Source: UA16 sp965661575
GTDB lineage: Bacteria > Bacteroidota > Bacteroidia > Flavobacteriales_D > Sanyastnellaceae
Assembly: GCA_965661575.1 (NCBI GenBank)
Contig: CBFIEJ010000050.1
Span: 1 to 13,402, forward strand
DNA length: 13,402 nucleotides
Direction: 5' to 3'
This document shows, piece by piece, positions 6,950-13,402 of the stretch. How positions within the stretch are numbered: the stretch's first letter is position 1; each line of letters starts with the position of its first letter. Below the pieces are notes generated by a model. It ran no database searches. It saw only the letters and a program-made list of their open reading frames with translations, and was not told where the DNA came from. Both the position numbers and the translations under genes were made by a program.

Positions 6950-7297
6950 TCAAAGATGCATGAAAGCCTTCTTGGCCAAGAGCACTTCTTCTGTCTCAAC
7001 GTGATCGGGATCGTCTACGCAGCAGTCAACTGGGCATACAGCAGCACATTGGGGTTCATCATGGAAACCAACACATTCGGTGCATTTTGAATGGGCGATG
7101 TAATAAACGTCCATGCTTCCCGGATCATTTTCAGTATCTGACTGGACATCTCCAACCGTTGGATGAACACCGCTGCCGCTAAATCCGGTTCCTTCCGAAA
7201 ATTGCCAATTTGCTCCGCCTTCGTAAATAGCGTTGTTGGGGCACTCAGGTTCACATGCACCGCAGTTGATGCATTCGTCTGTGATCATAATGGCCAT
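6950..7297 (-). CDS. 4Fe-4S dicluster ferredoxin
   Basis: This 115-aa cytoplasmic electron carrier has two cysteine clusters. The first is CINCGACEPECP (Cys9, 12, 15, 19) and the second CTECVGFHDEPQCAAVCP (Cys72, 75, 84, 88), so two [4Fe-4S] centres are expected. The insertion between the clusters and the eight-residue spacer in the second one match the ferredoxin type usual in Flavobacteriia. Two further cysteines follow directly (Cys92, Cys93). I chose ATG 7297 because the protein then starts MAIMITDECINCG, as family members do; the extended frame from 7363 would overlap the divergent reductase gene. The redox partner is not visible, but the divergent acyl-CoA reductase is a constant neighbour of this ferredoxin in flavobacterial genomes as I recall them. 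Confidence 0.95.
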   Translation of the reverse strand: MAIMITDECINCGACEPECPNNAIYEGGANWQFSEGTGFSGSGVHPTVGDVQSDTENDPGSMDVYYIAHSKCTECVGFHDEPQCAAVCPVDCCVDDPDHVETEEVLLAKKAFMHL

Positions 7298-7324
7298 GAA
7301 TTCTTTCGGTCTTAGGTTGGAACG

Positions 7325-7332
7325 TAAATTTG
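7325..7332 (+). promoter_or_regulatory. Probable Bacteroidota -7 promoter element for the acyl-CoA reductase gene
   Basis: The sequence TAAATTTG matches the Bacteroidota sigma factor -7 consensus TAnnTTTG at every fixed position. TTTC at 7304-7307, 17 bases upstream, is an acceptable -33 element (consensus TTTG). The element ends 20 bases before the ATG at 7353, giving a short leader. It overlaps the divergent ferredoxin control region. Confidence 0.55.
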
Positions 7333-7335
7333 GCG

Positions 7336-7343
7336 CGAAGATA
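7336..7343 (-). promoter_or_regulatory. Possible -7 promoter element for the ferredoxin gene
   Basis: On the minus strand this reads TATCTTCG, one mismatch from TAnnTTTG, about 38 bases upstream of the ferredoxin ATG. No good -33 element is seen at the expected distance, which would fall within the first codons of the reductase gene. It lies only four bases from the opposing element, so the two promoters would compete. Confidence 0.35.
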
Positions 7344-7352
7344 AGCACCAAA

Positions 7353-8432
7353 ATGACGAACACATTAGAATCATCACTTGTTCAACTCGGCTCATGGTTG
7401 CGGGGCGAGATCCCAAACCAAGGGCCAAATGATCAATTGCTGCTTTCCCAGGCAGAAATGCAAAACAGATGGTTCACCGAGGATTCATGCAAAAATGCGA
7501 TGCATGGATGCGGAATGATGCTCGAAACGAGTGTGCTAGAGGATTGGCTGGAGCGTTATGATCTCAATGCTGATGCACTTGGTGTGAAAAGAATTGGATT
7601 GATTTTGGCCGGAAATCTGCCTTTAGTGGGGTGGCACGATGTGATGTGTACCCTATTAACAGGGCATGAAGCTGTCATCAAGGCAAGTTCATCAGACTCC
7701 GTGTTGATGACCGCCGTGATTGAGGCGTGGCAGTCTTTCTTGCCGGAAGATTCAAAGCTGAGGGTGCAATGGGTTACAGGCAAATTGAGCGATGTGGATG
7801 CCGTGATTGCCACGGGTAGTGCAAATACGAATCGCTATTTTGAGCACTATTTCAAGGATTTGCCAAGAATTTTGAGGAGTCAACGTACCAGCGTGGCAAT
7901 TCTGGATGGAACAGAGTCGGATGAAGAAATACGGGCCTTGGGCAGCGATGTGTTTCAATATTTCGGCATGGGCTGCAGAAGCGTGACAAAACTTTATCTG
8001 CCCGTCGGTTTTGATCTAAATCGGTTGTTCAAAGTTTGGATTGAGTGGTCTCATTTGGCCAATCACAACAAATACGCGAACAATTATGATTACCACAAGG
8101 CCGTTTGGTTGTTGAATCAAGTGCCCTTGATCGAGAATGGTTTTGTACTACTCAAAGAGGATAACACATTCCTGAGCCCCGTGGGATCGCTGTTCTACGA
8201 GCCTTATACTGATAGACAATCACTGATGGCACATTTAAATGCGCACATGCTTGACTTACAGTGCATTGCGGTACGAAATCCCTCGGATTTTCAAGGTAGT
8301 TCTGTGCCTGTGGTGCCCCTCGGAAGGACACAAATGCCTATGCCTTGGGATTACGCAGACGGAGTGGACACCATTTCGTTCCTCTTGGAGTTATCTTCGT
8401 CACAGAATTTGAAACCATCTGTTGCCGAATGA
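7353..8432 (+). CDS. LuxC-like acyl-CoA reductase
   Basis: This 359-aa cytoplasmic protein belongs to the acyl-CoA reductase LuxC family (Pfam PF05893), part of the aldehyde dehydrogenase superfamily. It should reduce an acyl-CoA or acyl-enzyme to the aldehyde with NAD(P)H. Visible marks are the nucleotide-site region IGLILAGNLPLVGWHD (81-96), ATGSANTNRYFEHYF (153-167), and the catalytic-cysteine segment FQYFGMGCRSVTKLY (201-215) with Cys208. ATG 7353 is chosen because the longer frame from 7233 would run through the ferredoxin gene on the other strand. No luxD or luxE-like partner is present, so bioluminescence is not implied; the natural substrate in Bacteroidota is unknown to me. The end overlaps the next gene by ATGA. 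Confidence 0.93.
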   Translation: MTNTLESSLVQLGSWLRGEIPNQGPNDQLLLSQAEMQNRWFTEDSCKNAMHGCGMMLETSVLEDWLERYDLNADALGVKRIGLILAGNLPLVGWHDVMCTLLTGHEAVIKASSSDSVLMTAVIEAWQSFLPEDSKLRVQWVTGKLSDVDAVIATGSANTNRYFEHYFKDLPRILRSQRTSVAILDGTESDEEIRALGSDVFQYFGMGCRSVTKLYLPVGFDLNRLFKVWIEWSHLANHNKYANNYDYHKAVWLLNQVPLIENGFVLLKEDNTFLSPVGSLFYEPYTDRQSLMAHLNAHMLDLQCIAVRNPSDFQGSSVPVVPLGRTQMPMPWDYADGVDTISFLLELSSSQNLKPSVAE

Positions 8433-9574
8433 TTATCTCGAAAACATCAAGTCGCACACACCTTCTCATCGCGGCTTTTGTCGGGTCTTTGCTCTTCTTG
8501 ATGAGCAGTTGCTCGACGGACATTGCCTTGAATGCTCCTTACAAAAAAACACCAGTTGTGTTTGGATTGCTTGACGCACAGCAAGATACGCAGTGGGTCC
8601 GCGTGAATAAAACATGGTTGGGAGAAGGCAACCAATTCGATGCGGCCATGATTGCCGACAGCAGTGAGTACCCCGCTGAAGACCTTACGGTGAGAATCAC
8701 CGAGCGCGTGGGAGGTCAAGTGCGCGAATGGTTCTTGACTGATACTCTGATTGGCAATAAACTAGAGGATGGAATCTTCTATGGACCGGATCAACAAATG
8801 TGGTACTTCGTTCCAGAGGGTGGGCTGAATACGGATGCAGAATACGACTTGAACATTGCCATTGAAGGGGAGGCAGATGACGTTACTGCGACAACAAATA
8901 TGATCGCAGAACAGATTGGCAACATCTCACAGCCACCACCTGGAGTGAACAATTTTAGGATTGGTTTTGCGAGCGTTGGTTTCCAGACCACATTTCCCGA
9001 CTTGACGTTCAAATGGTCTTCTACAGCTGGTGCTAGTCGTTATGATGCAACATTGCTCATTCACATCACCGAACGCACATGGAATGATTTAGCGCACACC
9101 GACTTGTTGTCTGAGGAAGAAAGAATTGTAGAGTTGCCTATTGGCACACTGAACACGCAGGATGACGAAGGGGGTGACATTTTACAGAAGGAAGTGAGTG
9201 GGGAACGATTCTTCACAACACTGGCCACGCAACTTGATCAGGATTCATATGTAACGCGGATTCTTGGTGTTTGGGATGAAGAGGTTCAAATTGCCCGTGT
9301 GGTGGACTTTGAGTTGACCGTTGCGAATGACGAATTGTCCACTTATCTCGAGATTACTTCGCCCGTAACCGGTGTCATTCAGGAGCGACCTGAGTACACC
9401 AACATCAATTGGGGGAACGATGACGGTTTGGGGTTGTTTGCGGCTCGATCTACGCAGGGGGTTTATGGCATTGGCTGCACAACGGCATCCCTTGCCTATT
9501 TGATTGAGGGTGAGGATACTTACTTATTGAATTTTTGTACGCCGAATCCTTTCTCAGATTTTTACTGCGATTGA
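8429..9574 (+). CDS. Outer-envelope lipoprotein of unknown function
   Basis: This 381-aa protein has a lipoprotein signal: residues 11-27 are hydrophobic (LLIAAFVGSLLFLMSS) and Cys28 follows in LMSSCS, a Bacteroidota-style lipobox. The mature protein begins with TDIALNAPYKKTPVVFGLLD and then alternates beta-prone segments (QWVRVNKTWLGEG, LTVRITERVGG, EYDLNIAIEGE), consistent with an Ig-like or beta-sandwich surface protein. This opening resembles the DUF4249 class of Bacteroidota lipoproteins, but I am not certain of the family. The tail has paired cysteines (GIGCTTAS, FCTPN, YCD). ATG 8429 overlaps the reductase stop as ATGA, indicating translational coupling; the longer frame from 8345 lies wholly inside the reductase gene. 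Co-expression with a cytoplasmic reductase is functionally unexplained. Confidence 0.88.
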   Translation: MIISKTSSRTHLLIAAFVGSLLFLMSSCSTDIALNAPYKKTPVVFGLLDAQQDTQWVRVNKTWLGEGNQFDAAMIADSSEYPAEDLTVRITERVGGQVREWFLTDTLIGNKLEDGIFYGPDQQMWYFVPEGGLNTDAEYDLNIAIEGEADDVTATTNMIAEQIGNISQPPPGVNNFRIGFASVGFQTTFPDLTFKWSSTAGASRYDATLLIHITERTWNDLAHTDLLSEEERIVELPIGTLNTQDDEGGDILQKEVSGERFFTTLATQLDQDSYVTRILGVWDEEVQIARVVDFELTVANDELSTYLEITSPVTGVIQERPEYTNINWGNDDGLGLFAARSTQGVYGIGCTTASLAYLIEGEDTYLLNFCTPNPFSDFYCD

Positions 9575-9592
9575 ACGTATTTTAGAGCAGCT

Positions 9593-10033
9593 ATGGAGCA
9601 CACCCTTACATCCAAATTGCAGGACGCCACGATTGAATTGTCGATGGGATTGTACACGGTACGATTCCATGAAGAAGCAGTCTTGGATGTGAATCAGATG
9701 AAGCGCGTGGAGACGGCAAGGCGAGAACTATTGTCAGACGATCGAGGCCCCGTCTTGGTTTTGATTCCCCGAAACGCAGCACTGGTTGAGCAGGAAGCTC
9801 TAGCATGGTTGGGGTCAGAAGAAGCCATGCTAAACGTGTCAGCACGTGCAGTTGTGGTTCCATCGTCCATCACTGTGTTGAAGGACCGTATACGCTGGGC
9901 GTTGTTTCGACCATCTGTGCCGTTTCGAATTTTCCGCAATCCCCAAATAGCCAAAGGCTGGGCCCTGGATCAGTGGTACGACAAGCAAATCGGAATGGAG
10001 ATTGATTCTTTCGAAAAAGATGGAGTGATTTGA
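9593..10033 (+). CDS. Small STAS/SEC14-like protein, DUF7793 type
   Basis: This is a 146-aa cytoplasmic protein with no signal peptide. Its alternation of strand and helix, with GPVLVLIPRNAAL (52-64), ARAVVVPSSITVLKDRI (84-100) and the end motif PFRIFRNPQIAKGWALDQW (110-128), fits the Bacteroidota family once labelled STAS/SEC14-like and now DUF7793. The final segment (F-R-I-F-x-N-x-x-x-A-x-x-W-x-x-x-W) is the best identifying feature. Function is unknown; STAS-like folds often serve as regulatory or binding modules, so that is only inference. It starts 18 bases after the lipoprotein stop and probably belongs to the same transcript. A convergent gene ends 27 bases beyond its stop. Confidence 0.8.
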   Translation: MEHTLTSKLQDATIELSMGLYTVRFHEEAVLDVNQMKRVETARRELLSDDRGPVLVLIPRNAALVEQEALAWLGSEEAMLNVSARAVVVPSSITVLKDRIRWALFRPSVPFRIFRNPQIAKGWALDQWYDKQIGMEIDSFEKDGVI

Positions 10034-10060
10034 TGGGAGGTATCAAGAGGCACTAACCTG

Positions 10061-11107
10061 CTATCGTTGAACCACGAATCGTTCCCGTTCTCCATCAATT
10101 AAAATGCTGTAAATTCCTGTTGGCCAATCAGATGGGATTTCAATTGACACGGATGCTCCACCTTTAATCTTATGGCCCACAGCATCGAAAACAGAGTAGT
10201 TGCGCAGGTGGGTGTCAAAGTTTAACGTACCCCCAACACGAACGGGGTTGGGATAGAGGCTGATGTCTGAAGACGCTAACGGCACCAGACCACTGGATTC
10301 GCTGATGTTTTGGAAGGAAGCCAGTGCCGGTATCCCCATGATTTCAGTAACCTCTAACAGTGGCACGCCAGTCCCTTGTCCCCACCATTGGTAGATCACC
10401 TGATCGCGTTCAATCGTGAACGGTTCGCCCAATTGTTCGATGGAAATATCATCAATGGCATTGAGCTCTGTTCGGGTTCGGAGCACTTCAAATGAACCGC
10501 CTGGGAGGATCAGGGTGCCCCAGGCATCTGCGGTGACACTTCGTGATTGTTCTAGTCCATAAGATAAAATGCCTTCAAGGTTCAATTCGAAAGCGGCAGT
10601 GCTTTCAAACGATTCTTCAAAATTGAATGGGATTGGAAAGAACTCATCGATGTCATCGTATGTGACAGGTAGGTCAAATCCCGAAGCACTCAAGCCAATT
10701 CCTGCAATGGTGTAGTGATCTCCGTTGGTTTGGTAGAAGTTGTTGAATCCGTCCAATGGAATTGGAAGCTCTACGCCCAAATCAGGAAATACAGTTGGGA
10801 GATAATAATCACATTGGTAGGTGCTGTTGAATGGACTATTGAAGACAAGGGCAGCGGTGATTGAGGCATTGTTGATGTCAACGGGCTCAATTGGAGCGTC
10901 GCCGAGTGCGATTAGATTCGAAGCATCCCAAGTGACATTGGCGCCGGCATTGGCCAGCAAGTCGAAGTCTGTGACTGCTGTATTGACGACATCGTAACTA
11001 ATCCCTGCTTGGGGTAGATCGGCGCTGCCGATGGTGATTTGTGCGCTTGATTCGATTGTGCTTCCGAAAACGAAAACGAGAACCATGGCATTGTGGAGGG
11101 AAGTCAT
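10061..11107 (-). CDS. Secreted protein with T9SS type A C-terminal sorting domain
   Basis: This 348-aa protein begins with a signal peptide (MTSLHNAMVLVFVFGSTIESSAQ, cleavage after about residue 23) and ends with a type IX secretion sorting domain at residues 284-348: LYPNPV, then YSVFDAVGHKI, then WPTGIYSILI and a basic end (ERERFVVQR). It should cross the outer membrane through the T9SS and be released or anchored at the surface. The central region (24-280) is a beta-rich, Asp/Asn/Pro-rich domain with DYYLPTVFPDLGVELPIP and YDDIDEFFPIPFNFEESF, and I cannot assign it a catalytic function. ATG 11107 gives the compact signal peptide; the frame extends to ATG 11146, adding 13 residues (MLDLPKLQIKFLP), and this remains possible. 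It follows the TamB-like gene by 72 bases on the same strand. Confidence 0.88.
   Translation of the reverse strand: MTSLHNAMVLVFVFGSTIESSAQITIGSADLPQAGISYDVVNTAVTDFDLLANAGANVTWDASNLIALGDAPIEPVDINNASITAALVFNSPFNSTYQCDYYLPTVFPDLGVELPIPLDGFNNFYQTNGDHYTIAGIGLSASGFDLPVTYDDIDEFFPIPFNFEESFESTAAFELNLEGILSYGLEQSRSVTADAWGTLILPGGSFEVLRTRTELNAIDDISIEQLGEPFTIERDQVIYQWWGQGTGVPLLEVTEIMGIPALASFQNISESSGLVPLASSDISLYPNPVRVGGTLNFDTHLRNYSVFDAVGHKIKGGASVSIEIPSDWPTGIYSILIDGERERFVVQR
10064..10258 (-). other. Region encoding the T9SS type A sorting domain
   Basis: The final 65 residues carry the LYPNPV opening, the central V-F-D-A-x-G-x-x-I strand, and the P-x-G-I-Y-x-I segment that define this sorting signal. It is recognised by the T9SS translocon and normally removed on secretion. 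This is the only complete one in the window. Confidence 0.85.
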
Positions 11108-11179
11108 AGGAAGGAATTTAATTTGCAATTTAGGCAAGTCGAGCATGTGATTGCTTGTACAATTTTCGTGGGTTCTGTC

Positions 11180-13402
11180 TTAATCGATTTCTCGATCTGT
11201 TTTTTGAACTCTCCAATCGCCCCATCTATTGAACTCGTGCCGCATCCTGATTCCAACACCTTGTGTGCTGCTGCCATCGAGTGTGTTGATCATGGATTGA
11301 TTGCTTTTCGACTGTCCGGTCACCTGGTATTGCCCCTTCGCGTCGAGGTCGTAACTGACGGTGATGTCCTGAATTTGAATGTCATCGGTCGACATTTGTC
11401 CAGTGCTTTGGGCTCCAAATTCACCCTCTATTTTCAGTCGCTCATTGAATAATTGGGTGCTCAAAGCCAGCGCTAACTCTTGTTCTCCACTCAAGTTGTT
11501 ATTGGAATAATCCAACCCCAGATCCATTCCTGGGGAAATTTGAGAAATCCAATGTCCAAGTTGGTTGGCAATAAATGCGCTGCTCTGTCCACCACTCTGA
11601 AAACCGCCGAGAGCACTGTTCAATGGATCTTGGCTGATGAATTGGTTAACGACAAGAAGGCTCAGGGCTTGCCGTTGCAGTTCTTCTTCATTCAGCAAGG
11701 CTCCTTTGATCAACGCTTCAAGACGGGAATCTGCTTCGGGAACTTCAATGTTAAAGCCGATTTCGGGCTGGAATAATCCGCCGTTCAGGGAGAGTAATAA
11801 TTCAACTGGGACCCGTCCAGGCAAGTTGGGTTCGTCTGGCAAAAGTGGGTTCAGCCGCGCGCGCGTTTGGTAAGAAGTGAGCAGATCTATTTGTGCTGCA
11901 TAAGGATCTCCAAACCACTCGATTGTTCCGCCCGGAACAATGTTAAAGGTTTTGTTGATGAGGTTCTGTAAAGTGAAATAATAGGTCCCGGCGATGACTT
12001 CTAGGGAGCCTTTCAAGGTGATGTCTTCAAAGTCATTCACCCGTAGATCGAGGTGCCCTTCTGCCTTTCCCAGAATTTCCTCCCCAGTGTTTTGGTTGAA
12101 AACAATTCGGGCTGTGGCATCTGGCTCTACGTCCAATCCGATATCAAGAACGATATTTGAGAAGTGCCCCATGTTCTGTGAGACGGGAGGGAGAGAATCA
12201 GTCGTCTTGAACTGAATGAATTGAGCATAGGATGCATCGCTTACAGCATCCAGAGGAAGCGCAAAGTCGGTTCCTTTTTTCGCAGCAATATCTGCCTCAA
12301 TGAGCAGTTCGCTTCCGTATCCAGCGACACTGATGTCGCCTGTGCAAATTCCGCTACCATAATAGAATGCGGCCTCTGCTGGAGGAAGGTTCATCAACTC
12401 GATTGGGTTTGAAGTTGCATCGATACCAAAATCCAAATTCCAATTCTGAAACTGTTTATGATAGGCAGTTCCATTCATTGTCGCGATGGACCCCGTTCGG
12501 TCTTGGATGCGACCTTGGTTGATTTGAATTGTTCCCGGTTCGATTTCAAAGTCTGATTCAATCGTATACGTCGTACCCAGAGCGGGAATGAAGGTTGTCA
12601 AGGAATCGGTTCGGAGGTTGCCAGAAAATTCGAATTCATCGTTTTTCCACCGGGATTTCAGCTGACCTGTAATGTCTCCACTTAAGTTAAAAGTGTTATC
12701 TGGGATGAGTTGATTGATTCCGTTCAACTCGATCGTCTTCAAATCCCATGTGGCCTCGAGAAATGGAAATGAACCCCAGCCAGCTGTCCCGTTCCCTGCA
12801 ATTTCCCCAGCTCCGAAATTCCCGTGGGCATCAAATGCCATGTCGTCAAGCCATCCAGTTCCAGAAAGTGACAAATTCGCAATGTGTTCGTCTCTCCATT
12901 CGACTTCTTTAGCGTACAAATGAAAAACACCATGTTTTTTCGCTTCGCTTGTGTATGTTTTGAATTGAGCCGTTAAGGACGAAACGTTGGCCTCTCGAGT
13001 GAGCCAACCGATGGCGTTCTCATCACCTTCAATGGTCAGTTCAAGTTCCGCTGACCAATTGCTCTTCAAGTCTTTGTATGCTTGAGTCTTGATGTTCCAG
13101 TCTTGTGATTGAATGCAGACGGATGTGGCTTCATGAGCAGCTTGAAAATTTTCAGTTGATGACCATCGAATTAAATCGTTTGGCTTCATCAATTCTAAAT
13201 TTTGTCCGAGAAGAGGCCAGTATAAATCGGTGATTTTTAATTGGCCTTCTGATTGGAGAGGTGGCGTGGAGGTGAAGCCGACTCGAGCGTCTCCTCCTTT
13301 GTTTCCTTGTTTCCATGTGAGCGTTCCCTCCCAGTCAGTTCCCAGTTTTAGGTCACTGTTGAAGTCAGCGGCTAGGAGGGATGTTTCCTGTTTGATGGAG
13401 TC
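11180..13402 (-). CDS. TamB-like translocation and assembly protein, C-terminal part (cut by right edge)
   Basis: The frame has no stop from 13402 down to the TAA at 11180-11182, giving 740 residues of a longer protein. I read the 70 codons above the first internal ATG (13192) and they are open, so that ATG is not the true start. The sequence consists of long runs of beta strands of the AsmA/TamB type: repeated short segments of the form hydrophobic-polar with G, N, D turns (GSLEVIAGTYYFTLQNLINKTF is one example region). The C-terminal TamB domain (Pfam TamB, formerly DUF490) is shown by FNIVPGGTIEWFGDPYAAQI (around 11910-11965), LPGRVPVELLLSLNGGL, and IEVPEADSRLEALIKGALL. TamB spans the periplasm and, with an Omp85 partner, moves lipids or outer-membrane proteins; the partner is not in the window. 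Transcription runs into the T9SS cargo gene. Confidence 0.9.
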   Translation of the reverse strand, partial: DSIKQETSLLAADFNSDLKLGTDWEGTLTWKQGNKGGDARVGFTSTPPLQSEGQLKITDLYWPLLGQNLELMKPNDLIRWSSTENFQAAHEATSVCIQSQDWNIKTQAYKDLKSNWSAELELTIEGDENAIGWLTREANVSSLTAQFKTYTSEAKKHGVFHLYAKEVEWRDEHIANLSLSGTGWLDDMAFDAHGNFGAGEIAGNGTAGWGSFPFLEATWDLKTIELNGINQLIPDNTFNLSGDITGQLKSRWKNDEFEFSGNLRTDSLTTFIPALGTTYTIESDFEIEPGTIQINQGRIQDRTGSIATMNGTAYHKQFQNWNLDFGIDATSNPIELMNLPPAEAAFYYGSGICTGDISVAGYGSELLIEADIAAKKGTDFALPLDAVSDASYAQFIQFKTTDSLPPVSQNMGHFSNIVLDIGLDVEPDATARIVFNQNTGEEILGKAEGHLDLRVNDFEDITLKGSLEVIAGTYYFTLQNLINKTFNIVPGGTIEWFGDPYAAQIDLLTSYQTRARLNPLLPDEPNLPGRVPVELLLSLNGGLFQPEIGFNIEVPEADSRLEALIKGALLNEEELQRQALSLLVVNQFISQDPLNSALGGFQSGGQSSAFIANQLGHWISQISPGMDLGLDYSNNNLSGEQELALALSTQLFNERLKIEGEFGAQSTGQMSTDDIQIQDITVSYDLDAKGQYQVTGQSKSNQSMINTLDGSSTQGVGIRMRHEFNRWGDWRVQKTDREID

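Noticed and set aside
7233..7352. N-terminal extension of the acyl-CoA reductase frame
   Set aside because: It overlaps the ferredoxin coding region on the other strand, has no family resemblance, and would remove the intergenic promoter region.
7353..8432. A bioluminescence (lux) operon suggested by the LuxC-like reductase
   Set aside because: No luciferase, LuxD or LuxE-like gene is present nearby, and this reductase family is common in non-luminous Bacteroidota.
10034..10060. Bidirectional terminator between the convergent genes
   Set aside because: The 27-base gap shows only a loose AGGT/ACCT pairing with a long loop and no T-run on either strand.
11155..11162. Palindrome TTGTACAA upstream of the T9SS cargo gene
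   Set aside because: An eight-base palindrome is expected by chance at this length, and no promoter element is placed sensibly beside it.

Overview
This window looks like chromosomal DNA from a member of the Bacteroidota, probably a marine member of the Flavobacteriales. The evidence is a type IX secretion (T9SS) type A C-terminal sorting domain, Cys/Asn/Asp-rich repeats in long secreted proteins, a ferredoxin next to a LuxC-like acyl-CoA reductase, a short DUF2027-type Smr protein, a TamB-like protein, weak Shine-Dalgarno signals, and candidate TAnnTTTG-type promoter elements. Gene density is very high. The only gap above 200 bases is 767-982, and I see no tRNA, rRNA, CRISPR array, insertion sequence or phage gene.

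Layout from left to right. Positions 1-766 (minus) hold the N-terminal part of a secreted protein cut by the left edge. A 216-base gap follows. Positions 983-2767 (minus) encode a multidomain secreted nuclease: endonuclease I domain, Cys/Asn repeat, lamin-tail-like domain, two more repeats, and a dockerin-like terminal EF-hand loop. Directly upstream on the same strand, 2793-4385 encodes an exported serine beta-lactamase-family hydrolase. Divergent from it by 13 bases is an Smr-domain protein (4399-5031, plus). Its stop codon abuts the stop codon of a convergent minus-strand group: 4Fe-4S dicluster ferredoxin (7297-6950), a 308-aa exported protein of unknown function (6911-5985), and a 317-aa exported protein of unknown function (5985-5032), the last two joined by a TGATG stop/start overlap.

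Divergent from the ferredoxin across 55 bases is a plus-strand run: acyl-CoA reductase (7353-8432), a lipoprotein overlapping it by ATGA (8429-9574), and a small STAS/SEC14-like (DUF7793-type) protein (9593-10033). The right end is again on the minus strand: a TamB-like protein whose frame stays open to the right edge (11180-13402), followed by a secreted protein with a T9SS type A sorting domain (11107-10061).

Most of the window serves the cell envelope or exterior: exported nuclease, exported hydrolase, sorted T9SS cargo, lipoprotein, and outer-membrane biogenesis (TamB). The cytoplasmic part is the ferredoxin/acyl-CoA reductase pair, the Smr protein and the DUF7793-type protein. I find no clear multi-gene defence or biosynthetic system. 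The most unusual points are the dockerin-like tail in place of a T9SS domain on the nuclease, the Cys/Asn repeat shared by two adjacent secreted genes, the coupled pair of unknown exported proteins behind the ferredoxin, and the tight divergent and convergent gene junctions.
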